Notes under the pieces: model-generated | Databases searched by the model: none | The model's input: only the letters and a program-made list of their open reading frames with translations | Told to the model about the DNA's origin: nothing | Translations under genes and position numbers: made by a program | Source: Hyphomicrobiales bacterium | GTDB lineage: Bacteria; Pseudomonadota; Alphaproteobacteria; Rhizobiales; Rhizobiaceae | NCBI GenBank assembly: GCA_900468285.1 | Contig: UBTF01000007.1 | Location: 62,001-126,000 of the forward strand | DNA: 64,000 nt | Direction of reading: 5' to 3' | Part shown: in pieces, positions 18,700-27,169 of the stretch | Layout of the letters: each line of letters starts with the position of its first letter | How positions within the stretch are numbered: the stretch's first letter is position 1

Positions 18700-19527
18700 T
18701 CAGTTGGTGGCGGTCTTCTTGTTCTTGTCGGAAAGCTGCGACCAGGCATTCTGCTGGGCCAACATGCCACGCAGATAGGCAAGATTTGCCTGCGCCTGCT
18801 GGGCGGACAATTCCTGCATGGCAATGCGTTGCGCCTCTTCGAAACGCCCCTGAAGGCCCACCACCAGCGCCAGGTTCTGGCGAATGCGGCTATCGGCACC
18901 GGGCTGCGACGCTGCGGAGCGAAGATAGGTCTCGGCGGTGCGGGGATCGCTCTGAAGCACGTAGGACATGCCAAGATTGGAAAGGATGCTCGGATCGTTC
19001 GGCTTTAGATCCAGCGCCTGACGGTATTTGGCGCGGGCTTCGTTCGAGCGGCCGAGCTGGTCCAGAACCGCCCCTTCGGCTGAAAAAAGGCGCCAGTCCG
19101 GACGATCCGGCGTTTGCGCACGGTTAATGGTGTTGAGCGCTTGCTCCAGCTGGCCCGCGGCGGCCTGCGCCTTGCCATAGGATGCCAGAACCTCGCGGTC
19201 TGCCGGATAGGCGATGGCCACCTGCTGCATGACGGCCAGAGCCTGCGTGTTCTTGCCCGTCATCATCAGAAGATTGGCGTAGTTGAGGCCAGTGTTGCGA
19301 TCCTTCGGGTTGCGCTCATAGGCCTTGCCCATGGAAGCTTCCGCCTGTTTCAACTGCTCCATGTTCATCTGATCATAGGAATGAGAAACCGGAGCCACTG
19401 ACCCCGTCGAGATGCGGTCAGGCTTGTTGGTGGCACCGCAACCGCCAAGAAAGAGCGCAAGAGCAACCGCGCATGTGCTGCGAAGCAATGTCGTCCGACA
19501 CGCTGAGATGTTAAAAACAGCAATCAT
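18700..19527 (-). CDS. TadD-like tetratricopeptide lipoprotein
   Basis: A 275-residue protein with a lipoprotein signal (lipobox LGGC near residue 30) and several TPR units, for example KAYERNPKDRNTGLNYANLL, LEQALNTINRAQ and YRQALDLKPNDPSILSNLGMSY. Its place at the end of the Tad locus and its layout match TadD, which helps secretin stability. It is transcribed toward the pilus operon, so it has separate control. Confidence 0.86.
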   Translation of the reverse strand: MIAVFNISACRTTLLRSTCAVALALFLGGCGATNKPDRISTGSVAPVSHSYDQMNMEQLKQAEASMGKAYERNPKDRNTGLNYANLLMMTGKNTQALAVMQQVAIAYPADREVLASYGKAQAAAGQLEQALNTINRAQTPDRPDWRLFSAEGAVLDQLGRSNEARAKYRQALDLKPNDPSILSNLGMSYVLQSDPRTAETYLRSAASQPGADSRIRQNLALVVGLQGRFEEAQRIAMQELSAQQAQANLAYLRGMLAQQNAWSQLSDKNKKTATN

Positions 19528-19661
19528 GACATCGCCCCGGTTCGGTTGCAGATAGGGCTTTGGCCGCGTGATTCACGCGACGCAACCCTCGCTCCAGCAA
19601 TAATCTGTTAACCCTAACAGAGTGTTAATTTGCCGATTCTTGAGCTTTACGAAAGCAGCCT

Positions 19662-21059
19662 ATGGCCCTCTATCAATATATCGAACGCACCACGCCTTTC
19701 AGTTCCAAAGCGGGCAAGACGCTGCCTGTTTTTGCCGTGACGCCGGCCCATATCGAACAGGGTGCGATTGATCCCATCGCGCTGGACTGGGCAAAAAAGG
19801 CGGGTTTCAAGGCCGATGCGGGCGCGATTCTGTTGATCCCTTCCGCGGAAGGCGCGCTAGGGGGCGCGCTTCTTGGTCTCGGTACCAACCCGTCGGAACT
19901 GCCCTTCATTACCGGCAAGCTGGCCCGGGAACTGCCCGAAGGCGACTGGCACATCGAAACAGCACCGCTGACGGTCAATCGTCTTATCCTGGGCTTTGGC
20001 CTCGGGGCATATCGCTTCGACAAGTACCGCACGGTCAAGGGAAGTGGCGCCAAGCTTCTGATCCCTCGCGACGCTGAAGATGCCGAGATCAAGCGTGTTC
20101 TGGCCGGGGTCTATCTCGCCCGCGACCTGATCAACGTGCCTGCCAACGACATGGGCCCGGACCAGCTGGAAATCGCATTTCGCAGCCTTGCAGCGCATTA
20201 CAAGGCGCATGTATCGGTCGTTGCCGGGGAGGATCTTCTGAAGGAAAACTTCCCTCTCATCCATGCGGTCGGTCGCGCCAGCGAAAGTGCACCACGGCTT
20301 CTGGAAATGACATGGGGCAAGAAGGGCAATCCACGTCTGACGCTGGTGGGCAAGGGTGTCTGCTTCGATACGGGCGGCCTAGACATCAAGCCATCGTCAT
20401 CCATGGCGCTGATGAAGAAGGACATGGGCGGCGCCGCCAACGTGCTTGGCCTGGCCCTGATGATCATGGATGCGCGACTGCCGGTCAACCTGCGGGTCCT
20501 CGTGCCTGCGGTTGAAAACTCGATCTCTTCGAATGCCTTCCGTCCCGGCGACATCTACCAGAGCCGCAAGGGCCTGACGGTACAGATCGACAATACCGAT
20601 GCCGAAGGCAGACTGGTTCTGGCCGATGCCCTGGCCTATGCCGATGAGGATGCGCCGGATCTGATGATCGATATGGCGACACTGACGGGTGCTGCCCGCG
20701 TTGCGCTGGGTCCGGATGTACCGCCCTTCTTCACCGATGACGAGGATCTGGCGCACAGCATCGCCGAAGCCAGCATCGATGTCGACGACCCCTTATGGCG
20801 GCTCCCGCTCTATATGGGCTATGACAAGGATATTCGCTCACGCGCAGCCGATATTACCAACGCGCCCGCCGGCGGCATGGCAGGGTCGATTACCGCCGCA
20901 CTCTTCCTCAAGCGTTTTGTGACGCAAACGAAGAAATGGGCGCATTTCGACATCTATGGCTGGTCCTTGAGCGAACGACCGCATTCTTCCATAGGTGGCG
21001 AAGCGCAGGCCATACGCGCCTTGTTCCACTATATCTCACGCAGCTTCGCGAAGAAGTAG
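19662..21059 (+). CDS. Leucyl aminopeptidase family protein (M17)
   Basis: A 465-residue cytosolic metallo-aminopeptidase that releases N-terminal residues. The M17 signatures are present: GKGVCFDTGGLDIKPSSSMALMKKDMGG with the metal-binding Asp and Lys, and the NTDAEGRLVLAD motif. The N-terminal domain is shorter than in E. coli PepA, as in PepB-like rhizobial forms. Its promoter faces the TadD-like gene across a 134-base gap. Confidence 0.93.
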   Translation: MALYQYIERTTPFSSKAGKTLPVFAVTPAHIEQGAIDPIALDWAKKAGFKADAGAILLIPSAEGALGGALLGLGTNPSELPFITGKLARELPEGDWHIETAPLTVNRLILGFGLGAYRFDKYRTVKGSGAKLLIPRDAEDAEIKRVLAGVYLARDLINVPANDMGPDQLEIAFRSLAAHYKAHVSVVAGEDLLKENFPLIHAVGRASESAPRLLEMTWGKKGNPRLTLVGKGVCFDTGGLDIKPSSSMALMKKDMGGAANVLGLALMIMDARLPVNLRVLVPAVENSISSNAFRPGDIYQSRKGLTVQIDNTDAEGRLVLADALAYADEDAPDLMIDMATLTGAARVALGPDVPPFFTDDEDLAHSIAEASIDVDDPLWRLPLYMGYDKDIRSRAADITNAPAGGMAGSITAALFLKRFVTQTKKWAHFDIYGWSLSERPHSSIGGEAQAIRALFHYISRSFAKK

Positions 21060-21067
21060 GCGCGACC

Positions 21068-21091
21068 GCGAGGGCGTGCAGACGCCCTCGC
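21068..21091. terminator. Hairpin between convergent aminopeptidase and pncB genes
   Basis: A perfect 10-bp stem (21068-21077 with 21082-21091) with a GCAG loop fills the 33-base gap. No long T run follows on either strand, so termination strength is uncertain. Confidence 0.55.
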
Positions 21092-21092
21092 T

Positions 21093-22397
21093 TCACACCC
21101 GGACGATCTGTTCCTTGCGGTCTTCCTGACCGAAGAATTTCAGATAACGCTGGACCTCATGCGGCTCGCCCGTCGCTTTCTGCGGATTGTCAGACAGTTT
21201 GACGGCGGGGCGACCATTGGCATCGATGACCTTGCAGACAATCGAAATGGGCTTAAGGCTTTCAATGGTCTTTGGCGCACATCCGGCAAAATCATTGGTC
21301 AGGTTCGTGCCCCAACCGAAACTCATCCGCACCCGGCCTTCAAAGTGTTTATAGGTGTCGATGATCGCATCGACATCCAGACCATCGGAGAAAATGAGCA
21401 ACTTCTTTTTCGGGTCACGGTGCATCTTCTGCCACCACTCGATGATTTTCTCGCCGCCCTCCTTGGGAGGGGCGCTGTCCGGGCGAAATCCCGTCCAGTC
21501 GGCAACCCATTCAGGGGCGTTGCGCAGAAAGGCCGCGGTGCCGAATGCATCCGGCAGGACGATCAGCAGATTGCCGCCATAGAGACGGTTCCAGTCCTTC
21601 ATGACCTGATAGGGCGCGGTCGCCAGTTCTTCGTCCGTCTCAGCAAGGGCCGCAACCACCATGGGCAACTCGTGCGCATTGGTGCCGACTGCTTCCAGAT
21701 CGGAATCCATAGCCAGCAATACATTGCTCGTGCCGGTGAAGGCCGGGCCGATGCCTTCCTTCAGGGCTTCCACGCACCAGCGCTGCCACAAAAAGCTGTG
21801 GCGACGGCGTGTGCCGAAGTCGGAAATGCGCAGGCCCGGCAACTCTCTCAGGCGCTCGACCTTTTCCCACATCTTGGCCTTGGCACGGGCATAGAGCACG
21901 TCGAGCGTGAAATAACCCAGCGACCGCATGGCGCTGCGTGACCGCAACTCGTTGATGATGGCGAGAGCCGGAATTTCCCATAGCGTGGTATCCATCCAGC
22001 GGCCGTGAAAATTCAGCTCATACTGGCCATCGCGCTTGAAAAGCTCATATTCGGGCAGCTGGTAGCTATCCAGCCATGACAGGAATTCCGGCTCGAATAT
22101 CTGCGAGCGACCATAGAATGTGTTACCCGCAAGCCAGATGCTTTCCTTCTTGGAAAGCCGCAGGCTGCGTGCATGGTCCAGCTGCTCGCGCAACTCCATC
22201 TCATCGATCTCATCGGCAAGCTTTACGGACTTGGTGCGATTGATGAGCGAGAATGTGGCATTGACCTCCGGATAGAGCTTCCAGATCATCTGCAACATCA
22301 ACAGCTTGTAGAAATCCGTATCGATGAGGCTGCGGATGATGGGGTCGAGCTTCCATGTGTGATTGTGTACACGGGTCGCGATATCTGTCTTCGTCAT
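21093..22397 (-). CDS. pncB: Nicotinate phosphoribosyltransferase
   Basis: 434 residues from the ATG at 22397 ([11 protein letters not shown]); the frame runs on to 22490 without a better start. The enzyme joins nicotinate and PRPP in NAD salvage. Characteristic blocks include [11 protein letters not shown], the [15 protein letters not shown] substrate motif, GTSNVLLA and the FSDGLDVD phosphate-binding region. It converges with the aminopeptidase gene. Confidence 0.97.
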   Translation of the reverse strand: MTKTDIATRVHNHTWKLDPIIRSLIDTDFYKLLMLQMIWKLYPEVNATFSLINRTKSVKLADEIDEMELREQLDHARSLRLSKKESIWLAGNTFYGRSQIFEPEFLSWLDSYQLPEYELFKRDGQYELNFHGRWMDTTLWEIPALAIINELRSRSAMRSLGYFTLDVLYARAKAKMWEKVERLRELPGLRISDFGTRRRHSFLWQRWCVEALKEGIGPAFTGTSNVLLAMDSDLEAVGTNAHELPMVVAALAETDEELATAPYQVMKDWNRLYGGNLLIVLPDAFGTAAFLRNAPEWVADWTGFRPDSAPPKEGGEKIIEWWQKMHRDPKKKLLIFSDGLDVDAIIDTYKHFEGRVRMSFGWGTNLTNDFAGCAPKTIESLKPISIVCKVIDANGRPAVKLSDNPQKATGEPHEVQRYLKFFGQEDRKEQIVRV

Positions 22398-22600
22398 TGC
22401 TGCTGCTATCCCCCGAACCGGACCTCGCCGGTATCGCCGCGCATTTCGAAAAGGCCTAGAGCCTTCAAGAGCCTGATCCGCTCCGCACACAAAGACTTAT
22501 CTGATAAGACCGCGGCAAGTCCAGACCGCTTGCAGCAGAGATGGTTCTAAAGCTGCCCGAAGGAACGTGCTGGCAAAAAACCGCATGGAGCGGCGTGCGA

Positions 22601-22957
22601 TCAGAAATCAACCGCTGGCGGATTGATGCCGGGATACCAGTCCTTCGACGTGGGCACGCGTGTGCCGGTGGCAGAGGCACCTGCAGAACCTGTGCAACGA
22701 TAACCCTGAACGGCCAGACCGCTGCTACCGAACACATCGCGATATGGGCCATCAGGATAGGATGAAGCGACCGACGTCGTGTGGCAATTGTAGCGCTCTT
22801 TCGGCTGCAGGGTTTTCGGATCCTTCACGCCCGGCAGATTGGCATAGGCGTCTGGCGCTGGCATATAGCCATTTTCATAGACCGTCTGCGCCTGAACCGC
22901 AGAGGCTGCGAAAAGACTGCTGAAAATAATTACCGGGATGATTGCTGATCGTGCCAT
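22601..22957 (-). CDS. Small secreted protein of unknown function
   Basis: 118 residues from the ATG at 22957, which opens a clear signal peptide (MARSAIIPVIIFSSLFAASAVQA-QT). The mature part has two cysteines (in RYNCHTTSV and GYRCTGSA), which could form a disulfide, and many Pro, Gly and Tyr residues. No family is recognised. It lies 88 bases after the NlpC/P60 gene on the same strand and could share its transcript. Confidence 0.75.
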   Translation of the reverse strand: MARSAIIPVIIFSSLFAASAVQAQTVYENGYMPAPDAYANLPGVKDPKTLQPKERYNCHTTSVASSYPDGPYRDVFGSSGLAVQGYRCTGSAGASATGTRVPTSKDWYPGINPPAVDF

Positions 22958-23045
22958 CGTCTGGTCCTGCGGGAAACATCTCTGCCCCATATATAGAGCG
23001 GCGCATGGGCGAGAACAGCCGATGCGCCAAACGTTTTCGTGAAGC

Positions 23046-23906
23046 TCAGGGGCGACGAAAAGCAGTGGGCAATTCGTAAAGCCAACCGATGCGCTTGATC
23101 GCTTCGTCGAGATTTTCCCGTGCCACATTCATGGTATGGCCATTGGCGTGGAGAAGCGTTTTCTCGTCCTCCATGATGCCGACGTGCCCCTTCCAGAAGA
23201 CAAGGTCACCGCGACGGAGATCCGCGCGCTCAATTTCGCTGCCGACGGATTTTACCTGCATATCCGTATCCCGCAGGACCGATTTACCCGTCATCGCTAT
23301 GGAAAGCTGGACGAGACCGGAGCAATCGATACCAAATCCGGAGCGACCGCCCCAAAGATAGGGCGTTTCCAGAAACCGAAGGGCGATTGAAACGTAGTCG
23401 CCGGCCTGCGCCTCTTCGACGCTCTGGCAATGGGCGGCAATGACGCCCTCGCCCTTTTCCGTCATCAGGTAACGGGTGCCGCGTGTTTCCTCTTCACCGA
23501 CGAAGCGGACAAGGCTTCCCATGGACAGCGCCGCAAGCGGTGGCTTGCGGAGTTCGGCCTGCGGGTAAAGGAAGGTGCGCGGCGCTGAGATGCGATGTGT
23601 AGCAACAACGGTTTCACCGAATGCCGTCTCCGGCAGGTAGCCCGCATAGCCATCCGCATCGGCCTGCACCCAGGCCCAGCCATTGCTTCTTTCGAAGACC
23701 TGCAGTGTTTCGCCCAGAAGCAGTTCCGTATCGATACCGGCGGTCAGATCCGGCTTCGGTCTCAGCCCGATGACAGGAACCGTTATCTGCGCGGGTGAGC
23801 CTTTGACGAAACGCTCTGCCGTAACCTTGCCCTGAAGTTTTTCATCGGCCAGATCGGGACGAAAGATATTCAGGCGACGATCGAGTTTCGTTTCGGTTTC
23901 TGTCAT
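23046..23906 (-). CDS. NlpC/P60 family cysteine peptidase with SH3 domain
   Basis: A 286-residue protein. An N-terminal bacterial SH3-like region (about residues 30-150) precedes an NlpC/P60 domain with the catalytic Cys in GIDCSGL near residue 193, His in WKGHVGIM near 240 and a further polar residue in LHANGH. Such enzymes cut gamma-D-glutamyl bonds in peptidoglycan peptides. No signal peptide is seen, so it may recycle muropeptides in the cytoplasm. The aminopeptidase nearby would fit peptide recycling. Confidence 0.92.
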   Translation of the reverse strand: MTETETKLDRRLNIFRPDLADEKLQGKVTAERFVKGSPAQITVPVIGLRPKPDLTAGIDTELLLGETLQVFERSNGWAWVQADADGYAGYLPETAFGETVVATHRISAPRTFLYPQAELRKPPLAALSMGSLVRFVGEEETRGTRYLMTEKGEGVIAAHCQSVEEAQAGDYVSIALRFLETPYLWGGRSGFGIDCSGLVQLSIAMTGKSVLRDTDMQVKSVGSEIERADLRRGDLVFWKGHVGIMEDEKTLLHANGHTMNVARENLDEAIKRIGWLYELPTAFRRP

Positions 23907-23962
23907 TTCGGCCTACCTCATGTCTTTCAGCTTTACCGGAATACACGTTTCGGCACCGCCCG

Positions 23963-24307
23963 CTAAGCCCTCCGGGCATGTTCGATGATGAGATCGCCGA
24001 ATTTTTCCAGATAGAGAGCACCGCTGACCGTGCGCTTGATGATGACATTGCGGCGGTCACGGCTATCGCGCTCGCGGTCAACCAGCCCCATCGCCCCCAT
24101 GCTGTCGAGCGCTCGCGTAATGACCGGCTTGGTGACGCCCAGCACGGTGGCAAGCCCTCTTACCGTGTGCGGCGGCGGAACGAGATAGATGTGAAGCAGC
24201 AAGGCCATCTGCCGTGATGTGAGATCAGGCGCATCCTGCTCGACCTGTGCAAGCACGACCCTGTGCCAAAGGCCCAGCGCCTGACTAGGGGACAGTTCGA
24301 CAGACAC
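23963..24307 (-). CDS. MarR-family regulator (short form)
   Basis: A 114-residue winged-helix protein. The DNA-reading helix and wing are visible in TVRGLATVLGVTKPVITRALDSMGAMGLVDRERDSRDRRNVIIKRT. It is shorter than usual MarR proteins (about 140 residues), lacking part of the first dimerization helix. It lies 56 bases upstream of the NlpC/P60 gene on the same strand and may control it. The ligand is unknown. Confidence 0.88.
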   Translation of the reverse strand: MSVELSPSQALGLWHRVVLAQVEQDAPDLTSRQMALLLHIYLVPPPHTVRGLATVLGVTKPVITRALDSMGAMGLVDRERDSRDRRNVIIKRTVSGALYLEKFGDLIIEHARRA

Positions 24308-24601
24308 GTTCCAACTCCGTTTCTTTGTGTGGCGTGGTCATATCCGCCAATCTTGGCGCAAATCAGTGAACAAAACGAAACCGCCGCCAATCACGAAGGC
24401 CAAAACTGGCGCATCGGTCTGGCGGCGGCTGCTGTGCTCATTTTGAGCGACATGTCCCCTCTGGACTTGACAGTAGAGAAGCATCAAACGTGCCAGTTGG
24501 ATTGAGGCGCCGAAACACCATCTTTTCCAGGCCATGGAAAACAGAAAGGCTGCGATGACGCAGTCACCGAAGCCTAGATTTTAAGCGATATTTCCGCCTC
24601 G
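24308..24601. other. Intergenic region without a recognised gene
   Basis: This gap lies between the MarR start and the terminator of the DUF475 gene. Short open frames here lack ribosome sites or family features. It should hold the MarR promoter; no operator was identified by eye. Confidence 0.5.
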
Positions 24602-24640
24602 CACAAAAATGCGCCGCCCGATAGAGCTGGCGCATTCTTT
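24602..24640 (-). terminator. Rho-independent terminator of the DUF475 gene
   Basis: AATGCGCC (24608-24615) pairs with GGCGCATT (24629-24636). On the minus strand the stem is followed by a T run (24605-24610 read in reverse), just after the gene's stop at 24647. Confidence 0.8.
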
Positions 24641-24646
24641 GAGAGC

Positions 24647-25753
24647 TTAGATTTCTGCGCCCTGTCCGCCTTCAATCTCCCGTGCCCGCTCCTTTTTGTT
24701 GTAGCGGATGGAGGACCACAGGGAGAGACCGATGAGAGCCGCACCACCCAGACCGGTGATGACCTCTGGGATGTGGACAAGGCTCTGGACATACATGATG
24801 ACCGAGAGGATGAGGATGGCGTAGAATGCGCCGTGCTCGAGATAGCGGTACTCGGCCAGAGTTCCCTTTTCGACCAGCATGATGGTCATCGAGCGCACAT
24901 ACATGGCACCGATGCCAAGACCAATGGCGATGATGAACAGGTTGGAGGTGAGCGCAAAGGCACCGATCACGCCATCGAAGGAGAAGCTGGCATCCAGCAC
25001 TTCGAGATAGAGGAACGCGCCGAAGCCGCCCTTGGCTGCGCCTTCCAGCACCTGCTGGCTGCGGTCCAGAATGCCACCGAGAACTTCGACCAGAAGGAAG
25101 GTCAGCAGACCCCAGATGGCTGAGCTGAAGAAGAGGGTCGCGGCTTCGGGACCGAGGCTCGGATCATCGCTGTTGCTGATGATGCGCGAGAAGATCAGCA
25201 TGACGACCAGAACGAAGGCGATCTCGATGCCCTTGATCGACGAATAGGTTGCGATCTTTTCCTCAAACCAGCGAACCCAGTGAACGTCCTTCTCATGGTC
25301 GAAGAAGAAGCTGAGGCCAACCATCATCAGAAAGGTTCCGCCAAAGGCCGCAATCGGCAAATGGGCGTCCTGCATGATCTGGGCGTAGCGCTCAGGCTCT
25401 GTCGCGGCCATGACCATGGCGCTCCACGGACCGACATTGGCCGCGATGACGACGATGAGCAGCGGGAACACGATACGCATACCGAAAACTGCGATCAGAA
25501 TGCCCCATGTCAGAAAGCGATGCTGCCATTCCGGCGTCATTTCTTTCAGCTTGTTGGCATTGACGATGGCATTATCGAAGGAAAGGGAGATTTCCAGAAC
25601 CGCCAGAACGGCACAGATGAAGAAGATCGTTGCGGTGCCGCTGATCGTTCCCGTCATTTCCCAACCGAGCCAACCGCCCAGCAAAAGGCCGACGACGGTA
25701 ACGATGAAGGCCCATTTGAAATAGGTGAGTGAGGATTTTGTTGTCGGTGTCAT
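24647..25753 (-). CDS. DUF475 / TerC-like integral membrane protein
   Basis: 368 residues from the ATG at 25753 (MTPTTKSSLTYFKW), with a GGGGGC stretch upstream. Eight or nine hydrophobic segments are seen, with two inverted acidic motifs: EISLSFDNAIVNA near residue 52 and EVLDASFSFDGVIGA further on. This duplicated FDxxI motif is the mark of the TerC superfamily, which includes metal (Mn) exporters and tellurite-resistance proteins. Substrate is unknown here. A structured leader and a coupled upstream ORF precede it. Confidence 0.88.
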   Translation of the reverse strand: MTPTTKSSLTYFKWAFIVTVVGLLLGGWLGWEMTGTISGTATIFFICAVLAVLEISLSFDNAIVNANKLKEMTPEWQHRFLTWGILIAVFGMRIVFPLLIVVIAANVGPWSAMVMAATEPERYAQIMQDAHLPIAAFGGTFLMMVGLSFFFDHEKDVHWVRWFEEKIATYSSIKGIEIAFVLVVMLIFSRIISNSDDPSLGPEAATLFFSSAIWGLLTFLLVEVLGGILDRSQQVLEGAAKGGFGAFLYLEVLDASFSFDGVIGAFALTSNLFIIAIGLGIGAMYVRSMTIMLVEKGTLAEYRYLEHGAFYAILILSVIMYVQSLVHIPEVITGLGGAALIGLSLWSSIRYNKKERAREIEGGQGAEI

Positions 25754-25845
25754 CACAGTGCCCCCGCGCTTGCTGGCCGAACGGGAAAACGTGGAGCAGG
25801 CATTGCGCAAAGCGCACGCATGGAATGCATGGACAGATTATTCAT
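25753..25845 (-). CDS. Possible 30-residue leader ORF overlapping the DUF475 start
   Basis: An ATG at 25845 opens a 30-codon frame (MNNLSMHSMRALCAMPAPRF...) whose TGA shares one base with the DUF475 ATG (TGATG). The frame stays open to a TTG at 25938. There is no strong ribosome site at the ATG. The product has no known relatives; it may be a leader peptide or chance. Confidence 0.3.
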   Translation of the reverse strand: MNNLSMHSMRALCAMPAPRFPVRPASAGAL

Positions 25846-25855
25846 GGGTTTAAAT

Positions 25856-25960
25856 CCGCCGGCGTCATAAGCAGGCGGTACCGACATCGCGAGAGCGCCG
25901 TAAAACTCTCGCCAGAGGGGCCCGGCACCAAAGTTCAATCAAGGCCCGATGTCAGGGGCC
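25856..25960 (-). promoter_or_regulatory. Structured 5' leader upstream of DUF475 gene (candidate regulatory RNA)
   Basis: Three hairpins occur in 105 bases: GGCCC/GGGCC (25943-25947 with 25956-25960), a 7-bp GCGAGAG/CTCTCGC (25889-25895 with 25906-25912) and CCGCC/GGCGG (25856-25860 with 25874-25878). TerC-family genes are often controlled by Mn-sensing leaders, but the conserved blocks of the yybP-ykoY riboswitch were not found. A regulatory role is inferred. Confidence 0.35.
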
Positions 25961-26151
25961 ATGTCAGGCTGTAGTCTCTCAAAGTTTTGATTTCGTCAAG
26001 TTTAAAGTTGTTTTTCGCGGCCAATTCAGATTAATCGGGGCTAATATAGCCGATAATGCAAATAAAAGTTGCATCTCCATCCTCGCGACCAAGATCGCGC
26101 CGCTTTGACCGGATGCTTCTTTCACCATGGGAAAATGGCGGCGGGAACGAG

Positions 26152-27081
26152 CTAGACGACGTCCTCGAGCGGCGCGTTTGCGGCTGTTGCCAGCCTGCGT
26201 TTGAGCGCATTTTCCCGAAAGAAGATGTAAAGACCCGACAGAACGATGAGCCCCGCTCCGATGACAATGCTTGGCTGTGGAATATCGCCAAACATCAGCC
26301 AGCCAAACACGACAGCCCAGAGCAGCAGCGTATATTGCAGCGGCGCAACCGTCGCCGCATCGGCCAGCTTGAGCGCCCTGTTGACGAGCATATGCGCAGC
26401 CATGGCGACGATACCGAGAAGCGCAAGCAGGGAGAGATCGAAGCCTGATTTCAACGGCACCCATCCGTCTGGCGTGACGGCAATTGCGAAGATACCTGCA
26501 AGGGCCGCACCGATGATCTGCCAGAACGCAAGCACGGTATCCGGCGTATGCCTCAACTGACGGCCTGACAGCATCATGAATGCAAAGGCCGCGCTGCCCA
26601 GAATGGAAAAGAGAGCGGCTGGTGTGAGCGATGCCGAGCTTGGCTTGAGCGCGATGAGCACGCCAACAAAGCCGATGGCAATTGCCGTCCAGCGCCGCCA
26701 GCCGACCTTTTCACCGAGAAGGAAAGGCGACAGTGCCGCAACATAGATCGGTGCGGCGAGCCAGTAGGTCATCACATCCGCCAGTGGCAACGCCTTGACG
26801 GCAAAGTAGAAGCAGAACAGCTCTGCCGTCGAGAACATGGCACGGGAAGCCTGCAGCATGGGGCGCTCGACGCGCAGGACACTGGATATGTTCGCACGCC
26901 AGAGAATGGGAACGAGAACGATGAGTGCAGCGGCGCTGCGGATCAGGATGACCTGGCCCAGACTATAGGTGGAGACCAGCCATTTGCCCATGGCATCGTT
27001 CAACGCAAAAAGAAGCATACCGAGCAGCATGACAGCCACCCCAAGACCGGTGGGGGAAAGCTGGCGAATGAAATTGGGCAT
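26152..27081 (-). CDS. EamA/DMT superfamily transporter
   Basis: 309 residues from the ATG at 27081 (MPNFIRQLSPTG), which has AGGGA upstream. Ten hydrophobic segments form two EamA repeats, with typical ends such as PLQYTLLLWAVVFGWLMFGDIPQPSIVIGAGLIVLSGLY. It belongs to the RhaT/YdcZ-like drug and metabolite exporters. It lies next to the hut cluster on the hutF strand, but a link to histidine use is unproven. Confidence 0.88.
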   Translation of the reverse strand: MPNFIRQLSPTGLGVAVMLLGMLLFALNDAMGKWLVSTYSLGQVILIRSAAALIVLVPILWRANISSVLRVERPMLQASRAMFSTAELFCFYFAVKALPLADVMTYWLAAPIYVAALSPFLLGEKVGWRRWTAIAIGFVGVLIALKPSSASLTPAALFSILGSAAFAFMMLSGRQLRHTPDTVLAFWQIIGAALAGIFAIAVTPDGWVPLKSGFDLSLLALLGIVAMAAHMLVNRALKLADAATVAPLQYTLLLWAVVFGWLMFGDIPQPSIVIGAGLIVLSGLYIFFRENALKRRLATAANAPLEDVV

Positions 27082-27169
27082 TATCTGCACTCCCTGGAGA
27101 TTCCATGGATCGATGAGGCCCTTTTCCAAGTCAAGCCCTGGGGTGAGCAGATGTGTAATTTAGGGATAT

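Noticed and set aside
25754-25990. yybP-ykoY manganese riboswitch
   Set aside because: The expected conserved sequence blocks of this class were not found, so only a generic structured leader is reported.
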